Shown here: positions 1 through 12,037 of the stretch, piece after piece
Layout: every line of letters begins with the position of its first letter
Position numbering within the stretch: the first letter of the stretch is position 1
NCBI GenBank assembly: GCA_951640195.1
Contig: OX621163.1
Span: forward strand, 2,294,001-2,358,000
Length of the DNA: 64,000 bases
From: Porpolomopsis calyptriformis
Lineage: Eukaryota; Basidiomycota; Agaricomycetes; Agaricales; Hygrophoraceae
Reading direction: 5' to 3'
Notes under the pieces: model-generated
What the model was told of the DNA's origin: nothing
What the model saw: only the letters and a program-made list of their open reading frames with translations
Database searches by the model: none
Made by a program: the position numbers and the translations under genes

Positions 1-1478
1 TGCCAAGCCGCTTCGATTTCACTCATGACGGTTGTGTCAAAACCCCACTGTGAGTTGATTACTGATGTGGCCTTGCCTCCAAATAACAATGGCCTTGGTG
101 TGGCATCTATCAACGCAACAAGCAAGTTGCGTGTGATTTCTCCGAGGTACATCCCGGAGATAAACTTCTCGAATGCTTGATGTTTGGGGTTGATGGAAAG
201 TCGATCAACGGTGTTATCGTATGGCGTCGTAGGAAGATGAGAGCGCTATTTAGTTCAACAAATGGTTAGGGTGAGGTGACATAGAAGGATATGCATCAGT
301 TTACTGTGCTGTTGAAGGCACCCCATTCTGCATTGACGATCATCACCCCACCGCGCGAAGCTGCGGGGGTGTTCCCAAGCTTTGTGATATTAGCGACCTG
401 CTCCACGTATGCCCCATTCGTGCCGGTACCCAGGATAGCGCCTAGGACGCAGCCGCCGGCTGTATACGCTCGAGAGAGGAGGGTACCCACTGTCTGAAAA
501 TATTTTGAATAATTGGTGACCAAGAAGAGTGCGGAACGGCGTGTACATCGTTGACCAGAGCAATACATTTGACGTGCATGTGCTTCCTGTCGAAAGCGTC
601 TTGGAGCAATCGAACTACGTCATTTCCAATCTAGTAGATTGCGAGGTGGGCAATAAATCTCGACGACAGGAAGGGAAATTTTGATACCGCATGCTTGGCA
701 GAGAAACCCTTTGTCCAAGTTAATATTTTCCCTGAATTCACGGCGGTCTGTTCTACAGGAAAGGAGAACGTGAGGCCGAGATGTACGAGGCCTTAGCCAA
801 AGGCTGGTTAGGATAAACGAAGGGTATAATCTAAGAAATAATCTACCCAATTGGTTGTCGAAAGCAGAATCGCTCGGAAAGGTTGACCTTAGAAAAGCGT
901 CTACCGAATCGGCAAGGTAGTCTGACAAGATGCAGGGCGATGAGTCAAAAGGGATGCAAGGCAAGAGGTGAGCGTGAACCAAATAGCGCATTGGCTTCTC
1001 CTGTCTTGAGTGTATCTGACACTTTATACTTTTGTTGGCGAAGTGCGAAGGTCTTGTCTCCGTGGAACGTCACCTCGCATACACGGCTATTTGAAAGGTA
1101 AATGGTGTTCGGGGGTGAAAAATAAAACACCACACCCACAGGTTCGTTCCACCAAGATCGAGGGCAAGAAAGGTGCTGGGGGTGAGCTGAGCTGAATACG
1201 AATGACTGAGGAATCGACCTTACCCTGTCTCTGAACCGTCCGGAACGCGAGTGACAAAAGTTGGTCTGTTGTAGCCGTTTGGCACTAAATAGCATCAGAC
1301 ACAGAATGACACACATCATTGCCATAGGTTTTCTGTAATTTGCTAGTCCCTCCTTGATCTCATCCAGAAATCTCTTGGTGAGTTCGATGAGGGATTCTGT
1401 GCTCAAATGAAACTGGCATTCAGCATCGTCGAATACGCGCTGGGAGTCATTGCCGTAGTGTACCGAGGCTAGGACCAT
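1..1478 (-). CDS. Hexokinase (partial, 3' end beyond window)
   Basis: Phosphorylates glucose and other hexoses with ATP in the cytosol, the first step of glycolysis. Read on the minus strand, spliced exons give the N-terminal hexokinase helix (STESLIELTKRFLDEIKEGL), then VPDGSETG, the phosphate-1 loop LALDLGGTNLRVCEV (split by an intron inside the Leu-Arg pair), the sugar-binding segment FTFSFPVEQTA with WTKGFSA, the catalytic Asp in ALVND-TVGTLLSRAY (intron directly after the Asp), GTGTNGAYVE, and AFEKFISGMYLGEITRN near the window edge. At least six short introns break the gene. The ATG at 1476-1478 precedes the conserved first helix. All visible catalytic motifs are intact. Glucokinase is a possible alternative. 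The start codon lies only 66 bp from that of the divergent AP-3 mu gene. Confidence 0.95.
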
Positions 1479-1544
1479 CGATGATAGAGTGAATCGGTTC
1501 GATTCAAGTAATTAATGACATCTTCATTTCCTATTTTAGCTTCA
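1479..1544. promoter_or_regulatory. 66-bp divergent promoter, hexokinase / AP-3 mu
   Basis: Only 66 bp separate the two start codons, so both promoters must overlap or the transcripts must start inside each other. The DNA contains a TTCGATTCAAGTAATTAATG stretch and a pyrimidine run before the APM3 ATG, but no motif I can name with confidence. Confidence 0.6.
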
Positions 1545-3456
1545 ATGGCCATCGACGGTTTGATTATCCTCGAGAACGGGTTCGTCGCCATTTCTCTGCT
1601 TTCTTACCACCCTTTAACATTGTAGAAAGACGACCCATAATTCAGTCAGGTTTTCGCTCTTCTTCCCCTGCTTACCCACTTCTTCACATCGACGCCTTTA
1701 ATGACTCTCTGGCAAAAGCTGACCATCCGGAAGACGTCGATCCCGTGTTGTATTCACCACAGTTTGATATTTCAGATGGCCCAAGTGCCTGTTGTCACGT
1801 AGAGTGCGGTGGTTTGAGGTTCCTGTGTCCTATCAGCGGTGATGGTCGGTATTTATTGATATTCTTGTCCGGCTTATGAATACCCCCTCACTTGATGGAT
1901 CTGCTTCTTCAAAGTGGATCCGCTGCTGGCATTTGCATTTCTTCAGACTTTCATCGAGATCTTGCAAGATTATTTTGGGACAGTTTCCGCTGCAACCGTG
2001 AAAGAGAACTTTGACGTCGTGTACCAAGTGAGCCCGTCAAGCCGCCCTCCTACCTCTCTTGCCACCCATTGAACCCCACGAATAGCTTATGGAGGAGACT
2101 CTCGATTCCAGCGGATACCCACTCACAACCTCTCTGAGCACTCTTCGTGATATCGTTCTCCCCCCATCGCTGCTCTCCAAGCTCATCTCCGCCACTGGCG
2201 CCAGCATCAACACATCGACCACTACCGGGACACCTGGCGCAGGACCCTTTTCGTCACCGATTCCGTGGAGGAAAGTTGGATTACGATATACTAGAAACGA
2301 GATTTATTTTGATATAATCGAGGAGCTCAACGCCATCATTAACAAGTGAGGGCCGTAGGAATCTATGACAGCTTTACTCACAGTTCATTACAGACATGGG
2401 GTTCCACTAACAAGCCAGGTCTTGGGGAAGCTAGAAGCGAACTCCAAGCTGTCGGGTAAGTCGATTTATCTTTGCTACTTTTGTTTCTACTTTACTAAAA
2501 GATCTTCCAGGAACTCCTGACATTTTGCTTGCATTTGCGAATCCTCACGTCCTTACGGATTGCGCATTCCATCCCTGCGTCCGGTCAGTACCTCCATTCT
2601 CCTATTTCACTTACATCGCCTCTAACAAACCGTTCCCGAACAATCCAGCCTCCAACGCTGGGCTCGCGACAAATCCCTTTCCTTTGTCCCTCCAGACGGT
2701 CGCTTCACCCTATTCGACTACCGCTTCTCGCCTACATCGTCCGTGCAACAGCCAGCAATCAGCAGTACAGGGAACGACATCGTTCCCGTCCCACTCCTCA
2801 TAAAATCCATCATCGACATTTCAGAATCTACAGGTCCGCCTTTCTTTCTTCAATTGTGTTTCACTCAAAAAAAAAAAATCAATAACCCCAGCCTCGATTA
2901 ATATCACCTTCACATCCCGCTGCACTCGGATAATGGAGAATGTCGCGATCGAACTCCATCTAGGGAAGAGCGCCGGGGGGCTCAAATTTGTCGTCGCCCG
3001 ATCCGGTGCCAGCGGAGGCGGAGGAATCGAAAGCGGTCCAGCACTCGGGACCTCATGGGGCTTCGATTTAAAAACACGGGTCAGTCTTTCCATCCCCTCC
3101 ATTTTTTGGTCGGAGACTCATCGGCCGCCTCATCGATCAAAACATAGGTACTAAAATGGGATATTCCTAAAGTTCCGCCCTCAAGTAGCTGGATGTTGCG
3201 CGGCTCGTTTACGGCAACTTCGTGAGCCCGCTTTTCTTTTTACTTTTTTTTTTTTTTTTTTTTTTTGCATTTTACAAGTGCCCATTCATTCAGAGGCTCC
3301 CCTCGCACCGCCCGCGCGCTTCAGGTGTGCTTCTCGATCCCATCATTCACATTCTCCGCTCTCAAGGTGGATCAGCTCACTGTCAGCGGGGAATCGTACA
3401 AGCCCCATCAGGGCGTGCGCGGTCGTTCACTGGGCAACGTGGAGTGGAGATTGTAA
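1545..3456 (+). CDS. APM3: AP-3 adaptor complex subunit mu
   Basis: Medium subunit of the AP-3 clathrin-associated adaptor, which sorts cargo from Golgi/endosomes to the vacuole. Exon 1 encodes MAIDGLIILENG, followed after a short intron by RRPIIQSGFRS, the start of the longin-like domain. Downstream come QTFIEILQDYFGTVSAATVK and an EETLDSSGYPLTT linker, then the mu homology domain starting near IPWRKVGLRYTRNEIYFDI. The C-terminus reads QLTVSGESYKPHQGVRGRS then LGNVEWRL and stop, the usual end of AP-3 mu. About eight introns; the penultimate intron, near 3222-3290, holds a run of about 21 T. The start was chosen because MAIDG..I is the family N-terminus and it splices in frame to the next exon. 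It is divergent from hexokinase. Confidence 0.93.
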
Positions 3457-4279
3457 ACATCTGTTGAGCAGATGAACTGTTGATTGGCTGGTTTATCCCG
3501 GTGCACTGGTAGACTAGAAAAGGAAATTACAATACACACTTGTCGGCATCAGACGCAGACGAACAAGATCCATCATGTTACAGTCAGTACTGCCAACTCA
3601 GCTGTCGAACGTTTTGAACGTAGTACAAATATTAATAGAGTGTTCTGACAGAATCAGTGGAGTCATAGGACGTGTTCATGTCATTTCCATCAGAAGGGTC
3701 CCAAAAGAGAGCGAGCAGTATGAGTGAAGGAAATAGGCTGATGTACAAAGCACAACACAAAGAACAATTTTAGCAAGTACAGGAAACAGTAAATACGACC
3801 GATGGGGCATGTGTAGCAGGTTAATGCACGATATTAAGCGGGACAACAGGATGGGCTACGCACGCAGACAGGCGAATAAATAAAACTAGAGTACAGTCAT
3901 GAGGATGATCGTATGCTGACAAGTTCATAAGTGCTGCAAAAGCGCGACTGCGACGAATTCACCAAGTGGTGTGGGCGCCGAGTGGGGCACCATAAGGTTG
4001 CCATCCGAACCAAATCAGGTGAGGCAAAGTCATCGATAAGAAATTTGGCGGTGGGCAGCACAATTTATACAAGCGTGGCCGGAGATGCCATGGCGAATAA
4101 TATTATGAACGAGAGGCGACATAAAGTTGACTTGGTCGGTGCGATGCCCAAGTTAAAGAAGCCTCGGGACACAGAGGACGCGAAAATAGCCCTTCAGCAC
4201 AGACGAAGTTCGCTGCGTTTTCTCTCCGAGAACGCAGGGGGTCGTCGCATGGAACTGAGAAACCCTCTGGCTGGATGAC
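3457..4279. other. Intergenic, convergent 3' regions
   Basis: Lies between the convergent stops of AP-3 mu and the bZIP gene. It should hold both 3' UTRs and terminators. A 115-codon open frame (3931-4278, +) has no ATG at its start and no recognisable content, so I treat it as chance. Confidence 0.5.
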
Positions 4280-5855
4280 TCAATACCCATAACCGCTTCG
4301 GCCATTTCCGGCGCCGACGCCGACACCAACTCCTGGCTTGCCTGGCATACTTACATTAACCCCCCCGTCCCTGTTCCCTCCACCAACATGCACTGTCATA
4401 GCTACAGGGCCAGCGCCCGGGCCAACGGCTGAACCGCCGACCAATGCCGAAAGACGCGAGAGTTCCTCGCGAGAGGAGACGAGCGCAGAAGTCAGTCGAT
4501 CATTTTCGTTTGTCAAGTATTCAACTTTCGCCTGCAAAGAGGCGAGCCACGCCTTTTTTCGTTGACGGCATTTTAGGGCAGCTAAAAATAGGAAGCTGAG
4601 AATAGGAGGAGAGGAAGTAAAAAACGACCGGACCTTGCCGATTGCGTTCTAGGAAATTCTTCCGTTTCTCCTCCTCGGTTTCAGGTTTTTTGTTTCCCCT
4701 TCTGGCGGAGGTGGGAGAATGTTCAGGGGCATCATCACCAGCTGCACTTCCGTCTTCCTCGTCCTCGTCCTCTTCTGGATCTACGTCCTCGGTTGGACTC
4801 CTCCGACGAGTATGGGAGCTACGAGGGCGTTTTCCGCCTCTTGTTTGGGGGTGTGCTGGGGGGGAGGAAGCGGCTTCATAATTTTTACGCTTGGTGTTGC
4901 GTTTTGTGATGCCGTTTACTGTAGTATTGCCATTTCGGGTGGGGGGAGCCGCCCTGGAGCCGTTGGTATTGGCTCTAGCTTGGGCTTCCTCTCGCTTGGT
5001 GAGTTCTTGGTGAGCCTGAGAGAGCAAAAATAGGCCATTAGCGGCGGTGCTAGTTGGGTTTGGCGTATTCGCTGTGTTGAAGTCATTTTCTTGGACGGTA
5101 TTTTGGGTGTGGGAATTGTGAAGATGGGAGGGTTGGTAATGGTGCTGGGTAGGAACGGAATTGAGGGCGGTATTAATCGCGTTGAGGGTGTTGGGAGTGA
5201 TTGTGAGTGAAGAATTTGGGGGAACGGAGGAATTATTGGTGACAAAGGCCATGAGGGCGGCGGTGTTCGGGGAGGGCGGAAAAGGGGCAGTCCCTGCGCC
5301 AACGAGGGGGGTAAGGCCGAGGGCCGGGGTGAGACAGGTACGGGGGGTCATACCTGTACGTGGGGTGAGACCGGTTCGGAAAGAGGTGGGATCGAATTGA
5401 AGATGGGAGGGGTCGGGGTTTTGGGCTTGGGGACCTGCCAACATTGCGGGAGAAAGGGGACCTGAACGGAGAGAGCTTGCGAGAGGGTGTTGAGGAAAGG
5501 ACCAGGGGTAGGAAGGGTCTGCGGGGGAGGAAATGGCGGCAATAGGAGGTAAAACCGGGCGTGGAGGGGAGGCGCGATTTGAATGCCTTGAAGATGAAGC
5601 AGAGGGAGAACGGTGACGATCGGAATCATTATTGGAGTCATTTGAGGGAGGGGAATGAGAGAGTTTGTTGCGGAGATTGGAAGAAGGACGGGCTGAGAAA
5701 GATTGCTCGAAAGGGTTTGGTTCGAGATCGAAATCGGAACGAGTCTGACGGGATTGGAGGGAAGGAGGGTGAGGAGGACGTTGGTGAGGGAGGAGTTGTG
5801 GAAGAGGTTGAGGAGGAGGGGAGAGAGGAGGAGAGCGAGATGAGGAAGAGGACAT
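4280..5855 (-). CDS. bZIP transcription factor, ATF/CREB (Atf1-like)
   Basis: Nuclear DNA-binding regulator of the stress-responsive ATF/CREB class. Two exons (4634-5855 and 4280-4581) joined by a 52-nt intron give 507 residues. The N-terminal two thirds is Ser/Pro rich. It includes SGPLSPAMLAGPQAQ and LTPRTGMTPRTCLTPALG, a run of Thr-Pro sites like the HRA region of Aft1/Atf1 proteins and plausible MAP-kinase sites, then APFPPSPNTAALMAF. The bZIP is split by the intron: basic region EEEKRKNFLERNRQ-AALKCRQRKK (with the N-x2-A-A-x2-C-R signature), then a leucine zipper with KVEYLTNENDRL. The C-terminus is a GVGVGVGAGNGRSGYGY tail. Start taken at the Met of MSSSSSRSPP; an in-frame Met 38 codons upstream (5969) is probably 5' UTR. 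Divergent from ATP7. Confidence 0.9.
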
Positions 5856-6125
5856 GGTCGAAAAAGGGATCAGGTGGGATTGGGGAATGACGACTGCTGA
5901 CGTCGATTCGAGTTTTATTGAAGGGGAATTTCGGAGTTTGAAAAAAAAGGATATCTCGATTAAATTCATGGCAAATCAGTAAAACAAACCGTGATCAAAT
6001 GCGTCATCAGTAAGCTACTGCCAATGGTTGATGAAAAAGATACGATACAGGTTAGAGTAGTGAGCGTGGAAAAAAAGATTCACACAGCCGTTTTTGATGT
6101 AAAGGAAGAAATAAATAAATTTTAA

Positions 6126-6133
6126 TCACGTGA
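6126..6133. promoter_or_regulatory. Palindromic E-box TCACGTGA
   Basis: A perfect 8-bp palindrome containing CACGTG, 70 bp upstream of the ATP7 start codon and within the 347-bp region shared with the divergent bZIP gene. CACGTG is the core site of bHLH factors such as Cbf1 and USF-like proteins. Placement in a nuclear gene for a respiratory complex subunit fits, but function is inferred. Confidence 0.55.
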
Positions 6134-6202
6134 TAATTTTTTTCACATCTTCGGTATTTTCCGAATCACTCCTTCTCACAATAATCCAAAACAACAACTT
6201 CA

Positions 6203-6983
6203 ATGGCGTCTAGGGCGGGAAAGGCAGCGGTAGTCGTGCGTGATTTTGGTAGGGGGGGGGGAAGGAGATTTGTTCTGATTTATCTTAGGACTTTGCCAGG
6301 ATATACTCTTCTCTCGGTCTCGGCAAGGGTGGGTCGCAGCATCACCCCTTGGCCTCGCTGATGTTTTGCAGAAACCATCTCGGCTTTGCAAGCCTTCCGC
6401 AAGCGAAACAATGATGCCAAACGCATCCACGCTCAATCAATCGCTCAGCCCACCACAGTTGACTTTGACCACTACCGTTCGGTGTTGAAGAACAAAACGA
6501 TCGTAGACGAATCAGAAAAATTGCTGCAAGGATTCAAACCCGTCACCTATGATGTACATGCCCACCTCACGGCAATAGACTCTTTTGAAGCAAAGGCTGT
6601 GTGTCCCGCCTTTGATCGCACCCTCCTCTCTCTTATCTGATGCGCACAGCTTGCGGACGCCCACGACACTGCACAGCAAATAGACGTAGAACTCAATAAC
6701 CTCCGGGACACCCTTGCAAACATCGAATCCGCCCGTCCGTTCGAAGACCTCACAGTCCGTTTCAATTTCGCACCATCTTCAATTTCTCAATTTCTTTCCC
6801 AGGTGGAAGATGTCGCTAGCGCACACCCCCGCATTGCCGAAGCAGTCGAGAACATGATCAAAAAAGGCAAATGGAGCGTTCCAGGTATGCCGGTCGTCCG
6901 TTCATATCTTCATCCGCTCGGTTATTCACCTCGGCCATGATTTAGGGTACAAGGAGAAGTTCGGGGATCTTTCCCTGATGTAG
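6203..6983 (+). CDS. ATP7: ATP synthase subunit d, mitochondrial
   Basis: Peripheral-stalk subunit of mitochondrial F1Fo ATP synthase. Spliced exons read MASRAGKAA, then DFARIYSSLGLGKE, TISALQAFRKRNNDAKR, the family signature VDFDHYRSVLKNKTIVDE, a coiled stretch with ELNNLRDTLANIESARPFED, and the end IKKGKWSVPGYKEKFGDLSL with a final Met. About 170 residues with four introns, usual for the family. The exact donor of intron 1 is ambiguous by one codon (a Val before DFARIY may be kept). A TCACGTGA site lies upstream. Its stop is 124 bp from the convergent isochorismatase-like gene. Confidence 0.95.
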
Positions 6984-7107
6984 ATCATCACTTTGTTCTT
7001 ACTATAACGATCCGAAATGCACTGCCCATCGGTCTGCAGTGTCGCACTAGATTTTGATCCGCATCAACCTCACCATTCCATCAACCTGCCTGATAGATGT
7101 AGATTGT

Positions 7108-7983
7108 TTACTGCTCGGAAGCGAGAACCTCCAGCGCTCTCTTCGTCCTCTCTCTATCCTCCTTGATTACCGCCGAGAATGCCTTGAACTCGGGTCGACC
7201 CGCGTCACCTGCGTACTTTCAGTTAATGGAGTGGAGCTACACGCAGCCGGTGGCCGTACGCATCAATTCGAACGCAGCACTCTCGCTCGTCGTAACATGA
7301 CCACCTGCTCGGCTGATTCGGGCAAGCGCGTACGGTACTTCTTCCTTGTTGCAGCTGGATACTCCATCCGCAAGGACGTGCACTGCATACCCCTTGCTGA
7401 TGAGGTCTAGAGCGGTTTGCAACACGCAGACGTGTGACTGGATATCTTATTAGATTTCACGGTTGATCACAGGAAGGACTAACTTCGATCCCGAGTAAAA
7501 TGACGGAATTCAGGGTGTGACGGGTATGCAAGAGCGACGTGACCTCTGGCGTGACCATTGAGAAGGAGGTCTTCTCGATCGTTGCGAGATGAAGGGGCCC
7601 TAATGGTTCAATGTCGATCTCCGACACAGTGGAGCCGAGAGCTGAAGGATGTGAATAACAGTGGGCAGGGAGAAGGCCGGATTACCTCTCGGATTCTGTT
7701 CACTTAGGATGACTGGGCATTCCAGAAGCTAGGAAAGGCAGTCCATCCGCATGACCCTCTCCAGACTGACCGGCCCTTACCTTTGCGAACTTGAGCATTT
7801 TTTGAGCGGTGGTCACGACTTGGTCGAATCCATGGATGGCGGTTCCTAGAAACACGGCTGAGCGTCATCTCGTCGAGAAACGCGGGGATCCTTACTGAAC
7901 TTGGTCTGAATATCGCACAAAAGGAGGACGGTTTTGCCAGCTTGGAGGACGGTTGGGAGAGTCATGAGGTCGGCAATCCTCAT
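7108..7983 (-). CDS. Isochorismatase-family cysteine hydrolase
   Basis: Small alpha/beta hydrolase of the isochorismatase superfamily, here of the fungal/animal ISOC type whose substrate is generally unknown. Exons read MTLPTVLQAGKTVLLLCDIQ with the catalytic Asp in CDIQTKF, then QVVTTAQKMLKFAK, LECPVILSEQN-type sequence, and IESHVCVLQTALDL carrying the nucleophilic Cys (intron before SHVC). HVLADGVSSCNKEE and ALARISRAGGHVTTSES follow, ending RTKRALEVLASEQ. About 200-215 residues with several introns. Two starts are possible, Met 7983 (MRIADL..) or Met 7965 (MTLPTV..); homologues usually begin close to the second. Head-to-head with the large coiled-coil gene. Confidence 0.88.
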
Positions 7984-8356
7984 CCATTCTCCGACCAAGA
8001 ACAGAACCACCGTGACTGATGACCACCCCTCATCAACGAATCTCGGAATCACCCATCACTCCCTGATAAAAACAGAAGAAAAAAAAAAAAGTTTTGAGGG
8101 CAGACAATTACCTATTCTTTATCAATTTAATTATCAATATGATGCGACGGACGGATATCAAAAATAAAGTTAAATCGGAACTTTAACATCGCTCCATCCA
8201 GCTCTGGCCCTGAGACGGTTCAATCTTGCTCTTTGCCATCATCCCCTCTGGCGCTGCCATCCCCCCTTCCCCTGCTTTGCGCGGTCCCTTCCTTTCCTTT
8301 CCTCACACTCTTTCCATAAATATTTTCACTCCTTTAACTCATACCAACCTCAAGAT
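7984..8356. other. Divergent intergenic region
   Basis: 373 bp between two divergent starts. It contains an A-rich tract near 8075-8092 and a pyrimidine-rich stretch (8220-8345) ahead of the + strand ATG, as is common in fungal promoters. No specific site recognised. Confidence 0.45.
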
Positions 8357-11300
8357 ATGGATCCGATCCACGACGTTTCAGATACCATGGCAGAGGACCT
8401 CTCCGCAGCTTTGGCTGCCAAGCAGCGCGTATGTTTTTTTTTTTTTTTTTTACAGCAGGACTATTTTCATCTCTTACCTCCAGTTCCAATCATTCAAACT
8501 GGGCAAAGGTCTTCCTTCATCGCACACGACTCCCAATCTTGCAAATATATCACATTCTCCCAATACTTCCATTTCATCTTCGGTCTCCGCGCCCTCTTTT
8601 TCTACATCGAATAACCCCACGAGTGACCTTGCTACCATTTCCAAGCGTCCGAATTCCCATCACCGGCGTCGTTCATCCGTCTCCACCCGTCGCGAGTCGG
8701 CGGATATAATGGGTGTCACTGAGCCTGATCTTCCTCCGTCATCGTCAGACGATAACATTAATTTCGGCGACAAAGACTCTATCCGCAGGCGGGCGCTTTG
8801 GGCTCTTGAAGGGAAACCCGATCTCTCCTATTCCAAGGTAGAAATACCCGAACTCACCTCACCCGAGACGGAGAACAACAGGCCATTCAATTTCCGTATG
8901 CCTGTCCTCTATCTACTCTACTAGATCGCTCACTTGTCTCTTTTGTACAGCATCTAGATCCTCTCACCCTCCCGGTGGATCCGGCACCGCTTTCGGCGGA
9001 GGTCTCAATTCTCTTTTGGTTAAACGTGATTCATTCAAGCTTCTCCCTTCCTCCTCCAAAGACCAGCTTCACACACTTGTTGAGGAAGAGGAAGAGGACG
9101 AGATGAGCGAATCACACGCCGTTCTCATTACTCCTGATGCACCCGAATCCGTCCTGTCGGATGCACCTTCTCGCCCTCGGCCAGCCAAATTGAGTTTGCG
9201 TCCCCTCTCTCTGACTCCAGACAACCTTGTCAGTAAATTCCAAGGCCTCCCAACCCCTCCAAGCACAGGTTCCTCTTTAAAGTCTTTGTCTCTTGTTTCT
9301 ACCTCCCTCAAGTCTACGAATGGCAGTGATGATCCAGCCACGAACAACGTCATGAATCGCCAATCATTGGTCCACTCTCCTTCTCCCACTCCGCCACCAG
9401 GTGCCTTTCCTCGACGCTCTCCTCTCGCTATTCTTTGTGATACACTCTCTTCGGCTCCTCTCGAGGAAGCCAAGCCTACGAGACGAAGCAGTATCTCATA
9501 CAAGAATTCGCATTCCTCGCTTAATCAATCAATCCCGGGATTGCCCACTCCAGAGATGACCCCCACCTCTGAACATAGATTCTCTGGTTTCAGTTTTTCT
9601 AGCACGGATGATGATCTCCCACATTCCCGCTCTCTTTCCGCCAGCGAACAACACTTTCTATTTAAATCTCACAACGCCCTCCTTGCCCGAATCACAGATC
9701 TTGAGCGTGCCCTTTCCTCTCGGTCTCGCCCCGTTTCGTGTGCATCAGATATTTCCTCTGAAGCTACTTCTGAACCCAGCGATGAGATGCTTCGACTACT
9801 TGCCGATCTCAAAGCTGAACGCGATGACCTCAAAAGAGACGTAGATGGCTGGAGAACGCGAGTTGGCGATTTAGAAAAGCAGATCAGCATTTATTCTAGA
9901 AGGGTGGAAGCGGAGAGAAGAGATGCATGGGTGGCTAGATCCCGAGTGGGCCTCTTTGAAATCGAAAAGAGTGCGTTGGAGAAGGCACTTGACGAGAAAA
10001 CCCTTGCAGCTCAGGACGCGTTACGCCGGTGTGACGATCTAAAAGACGAATGCGAAGGACTCCGGACGTCGCTTCAGAAGATGCAAGTCCAATTCAAGAA
10101 GTCCGAGGCAGAACGTCTTCAGTTGAGCATGGCGTACGAAGAGGAAACAAAGAGGAGGGTAGAGCTGGAGAAGGAATTGGATCGAGTTGACCTACTGGCC
10201 ACCCCAACAGCCCCTGCATCCGAAGCTTCAAGAACACCTCCTATCGCACAAGGGACCAGGATTGGGAACAGGGATTCGACTGTTACTTTAGCGGACTCGG
10301 AGAGTTCTACCACCGATGTTGAGTCGGTTGACGGTCTTAGGTTGAAGGCCGTGGTCGAAGAAGACTATCAAGAAATGGATGACGAGGAGAATGAATTGCT
10401 CCAGTATGAAGATGAGGAGGATTCTGACGTTAGTTTCGAGTATCCAAGTGGATCGTCCTGTGATTCACTTGACAATTTCATCCTCCGACCGAAATCACGA
10501 CCCGCTATCCCCATAGTCGGCCCCTCCGACTACCCACATACTGGCGCGGATCCAACTCATCCAATGATTCCCTGGCCCGGGCATAATCCTCGCTCCTCGT
10601 TATCCCAAACGTGGACCTTCCCAAAACATCTCAAGACGTCACCCATCACTGGGCGCGAAGAAGTCGATCATTTCTTCGGGTGCTTGGAAGATGCAGATAC
10701 CTCGCCGCCTCTTAACGGCATTGCTCCGACGTATGAAGCCAGCAAGAGCTTGTTCTCTCAAGGTCTCAGCTTCGAGTCCGATATTGAAGCCGATGATATG
10801 CCTCCGTTTTTATTACCACGTGATGTCGGCTTTGTTGCAGAATCTTCACAAAGCCTCTTGGACGTCGTTCTGGAGGAGGTAGAGGAGGACGGCGAAGTAA
10901 CAGAGGAAGAAATTACTGAAGACACCGAAGTCGGAGGCATCAAGATTGTTTTCACTCCACCTCAGCCTGATAATTCTCCGCTAGATGTTCCCACATCCGA
11001 TTCTTCGCCTCCAGCGCCTTTTCCGACCTATGAACCCTCTGACGAAGACGAGGAACCCGCAGTTCTCCCTTTCACCTTTGGCCGAACCCATCTTCGACAA
11101 GCTGAACCAGAGCAAGCCAAGATTCCGCCCCATGGGACCCGAGCTCAAAAACCAGACCCGAGCAGAAAAGTTCCTCCCCCATCATCTATCCCCCGTGTCG
11201 CTTACTTGAAATCCCAAGTTGTGACGTCTAATCCGAATGGCAACGGCACCCCTCCCAAACCTCCCCTTGGATATTTCATTCCTCCTAGTGACTCTACTGC

Positions 11301-12037
11301 GAACGCTTGTGTCACACCCCCCAGCAAGCGTGGGGGAACGATGCCCTCGTTTATACCGCAACCTGTCTCAGTTATGACACCACCGAAACGAGTCAACCCA
11401 GCGGCGACGTTTATACCTCAACCACAACGCAAATCGGGATCAGTTGTATCTGGTGACAAAAGGTCTTCAAGTGCATCAAACGGTTCGACGTTTCAGCCTC
11501 ACCTCGTTTTGAGTATGTCTGCTTATCCTGTTCTCACCTTTCCGTGTTGGTATAGCCAACGAGACGATAAACACTCCTCGCAGATCTAAATGCGCGCCGC
11601 AAGCGACTTCCAGCTCGCCTCCAGAAACGAGTCGCGTTCGACTAACAAGCACCGACACCAATATACCTGCACACGAATACCCTCAAGGACACGTTTCGTT
11701 TACTTCCACGTCCTCTTTCTCCTCGATCATGTCCTCACCGTTTGCGACACGACTTTCGACGTTCACACCCCTTTCCTGGGCAGCGAGTCAAGTAAAACCC
11801 GTCGCTGCAGCCGCATTGTGTTTGATATCCGAGAGCTCGAGTTCCGGTAGTGCAACTGATGAACGGATCGGTAGCACTACCTCAGCTCGGGAAAATTTTG
11901 GCGATGGCTTTGAGAGGAGGGAGAGAAAGTACGTTTCGAAAGAGCAACAGTTGGAGAAGTTGAGGAATCGGTTGCGGAAGACTGAAGGAGCCCCTGACAT
12001 GTGCAAGAAGTGTCAAGACGGGGTGGTGTCCTTGTGA
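8357..12037 (+). CDS. Large Ser/Pro-rich coiled-coil protein, function unknown
   Basis: I do not recognise this protein. Four exons give about 1,150 residues: exon 1 MDPIHDVSDTMAEDLSAALA, a Ser-rich exon, one exon of about 2.6 kb (roughly 8952-11513), and a last exon. Visible parts: a long disordered N-terminus with RRRSSVSTRRES; a heptad-type coiled coil near 9660-10180 (LLARITDLERAL, LLADLKAERDDLKRDVDGW, RVGDLEKQI, LEKELDRVDLL); acidic runs (EEEEEDEMSE, EEVEEDGEVTEEEITED); Pro-rich C-terminal repeats of the type TFIPQPQRK; and a conserved-looking tail with EQQLEKLRNRL and CKKCQDG, a possible Cys pair. It resembles a cytoskeletal or polarity scaffold in composition only. Intron 1 carries a run of about 17 T. 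Confidence 0.8.

Noticed and set aside
1496..1505. GGTTCGATTC, like a tRNA B box
   Set aside because: No A box at the right distance and no acceptor or anticodon stem can be folded around it.
3931..4278. 115-codon + strand open frame
   Set aside because: It has no ATG at its start, lies in a convergent 3' region and shows no recognisable sequence or splice partners.
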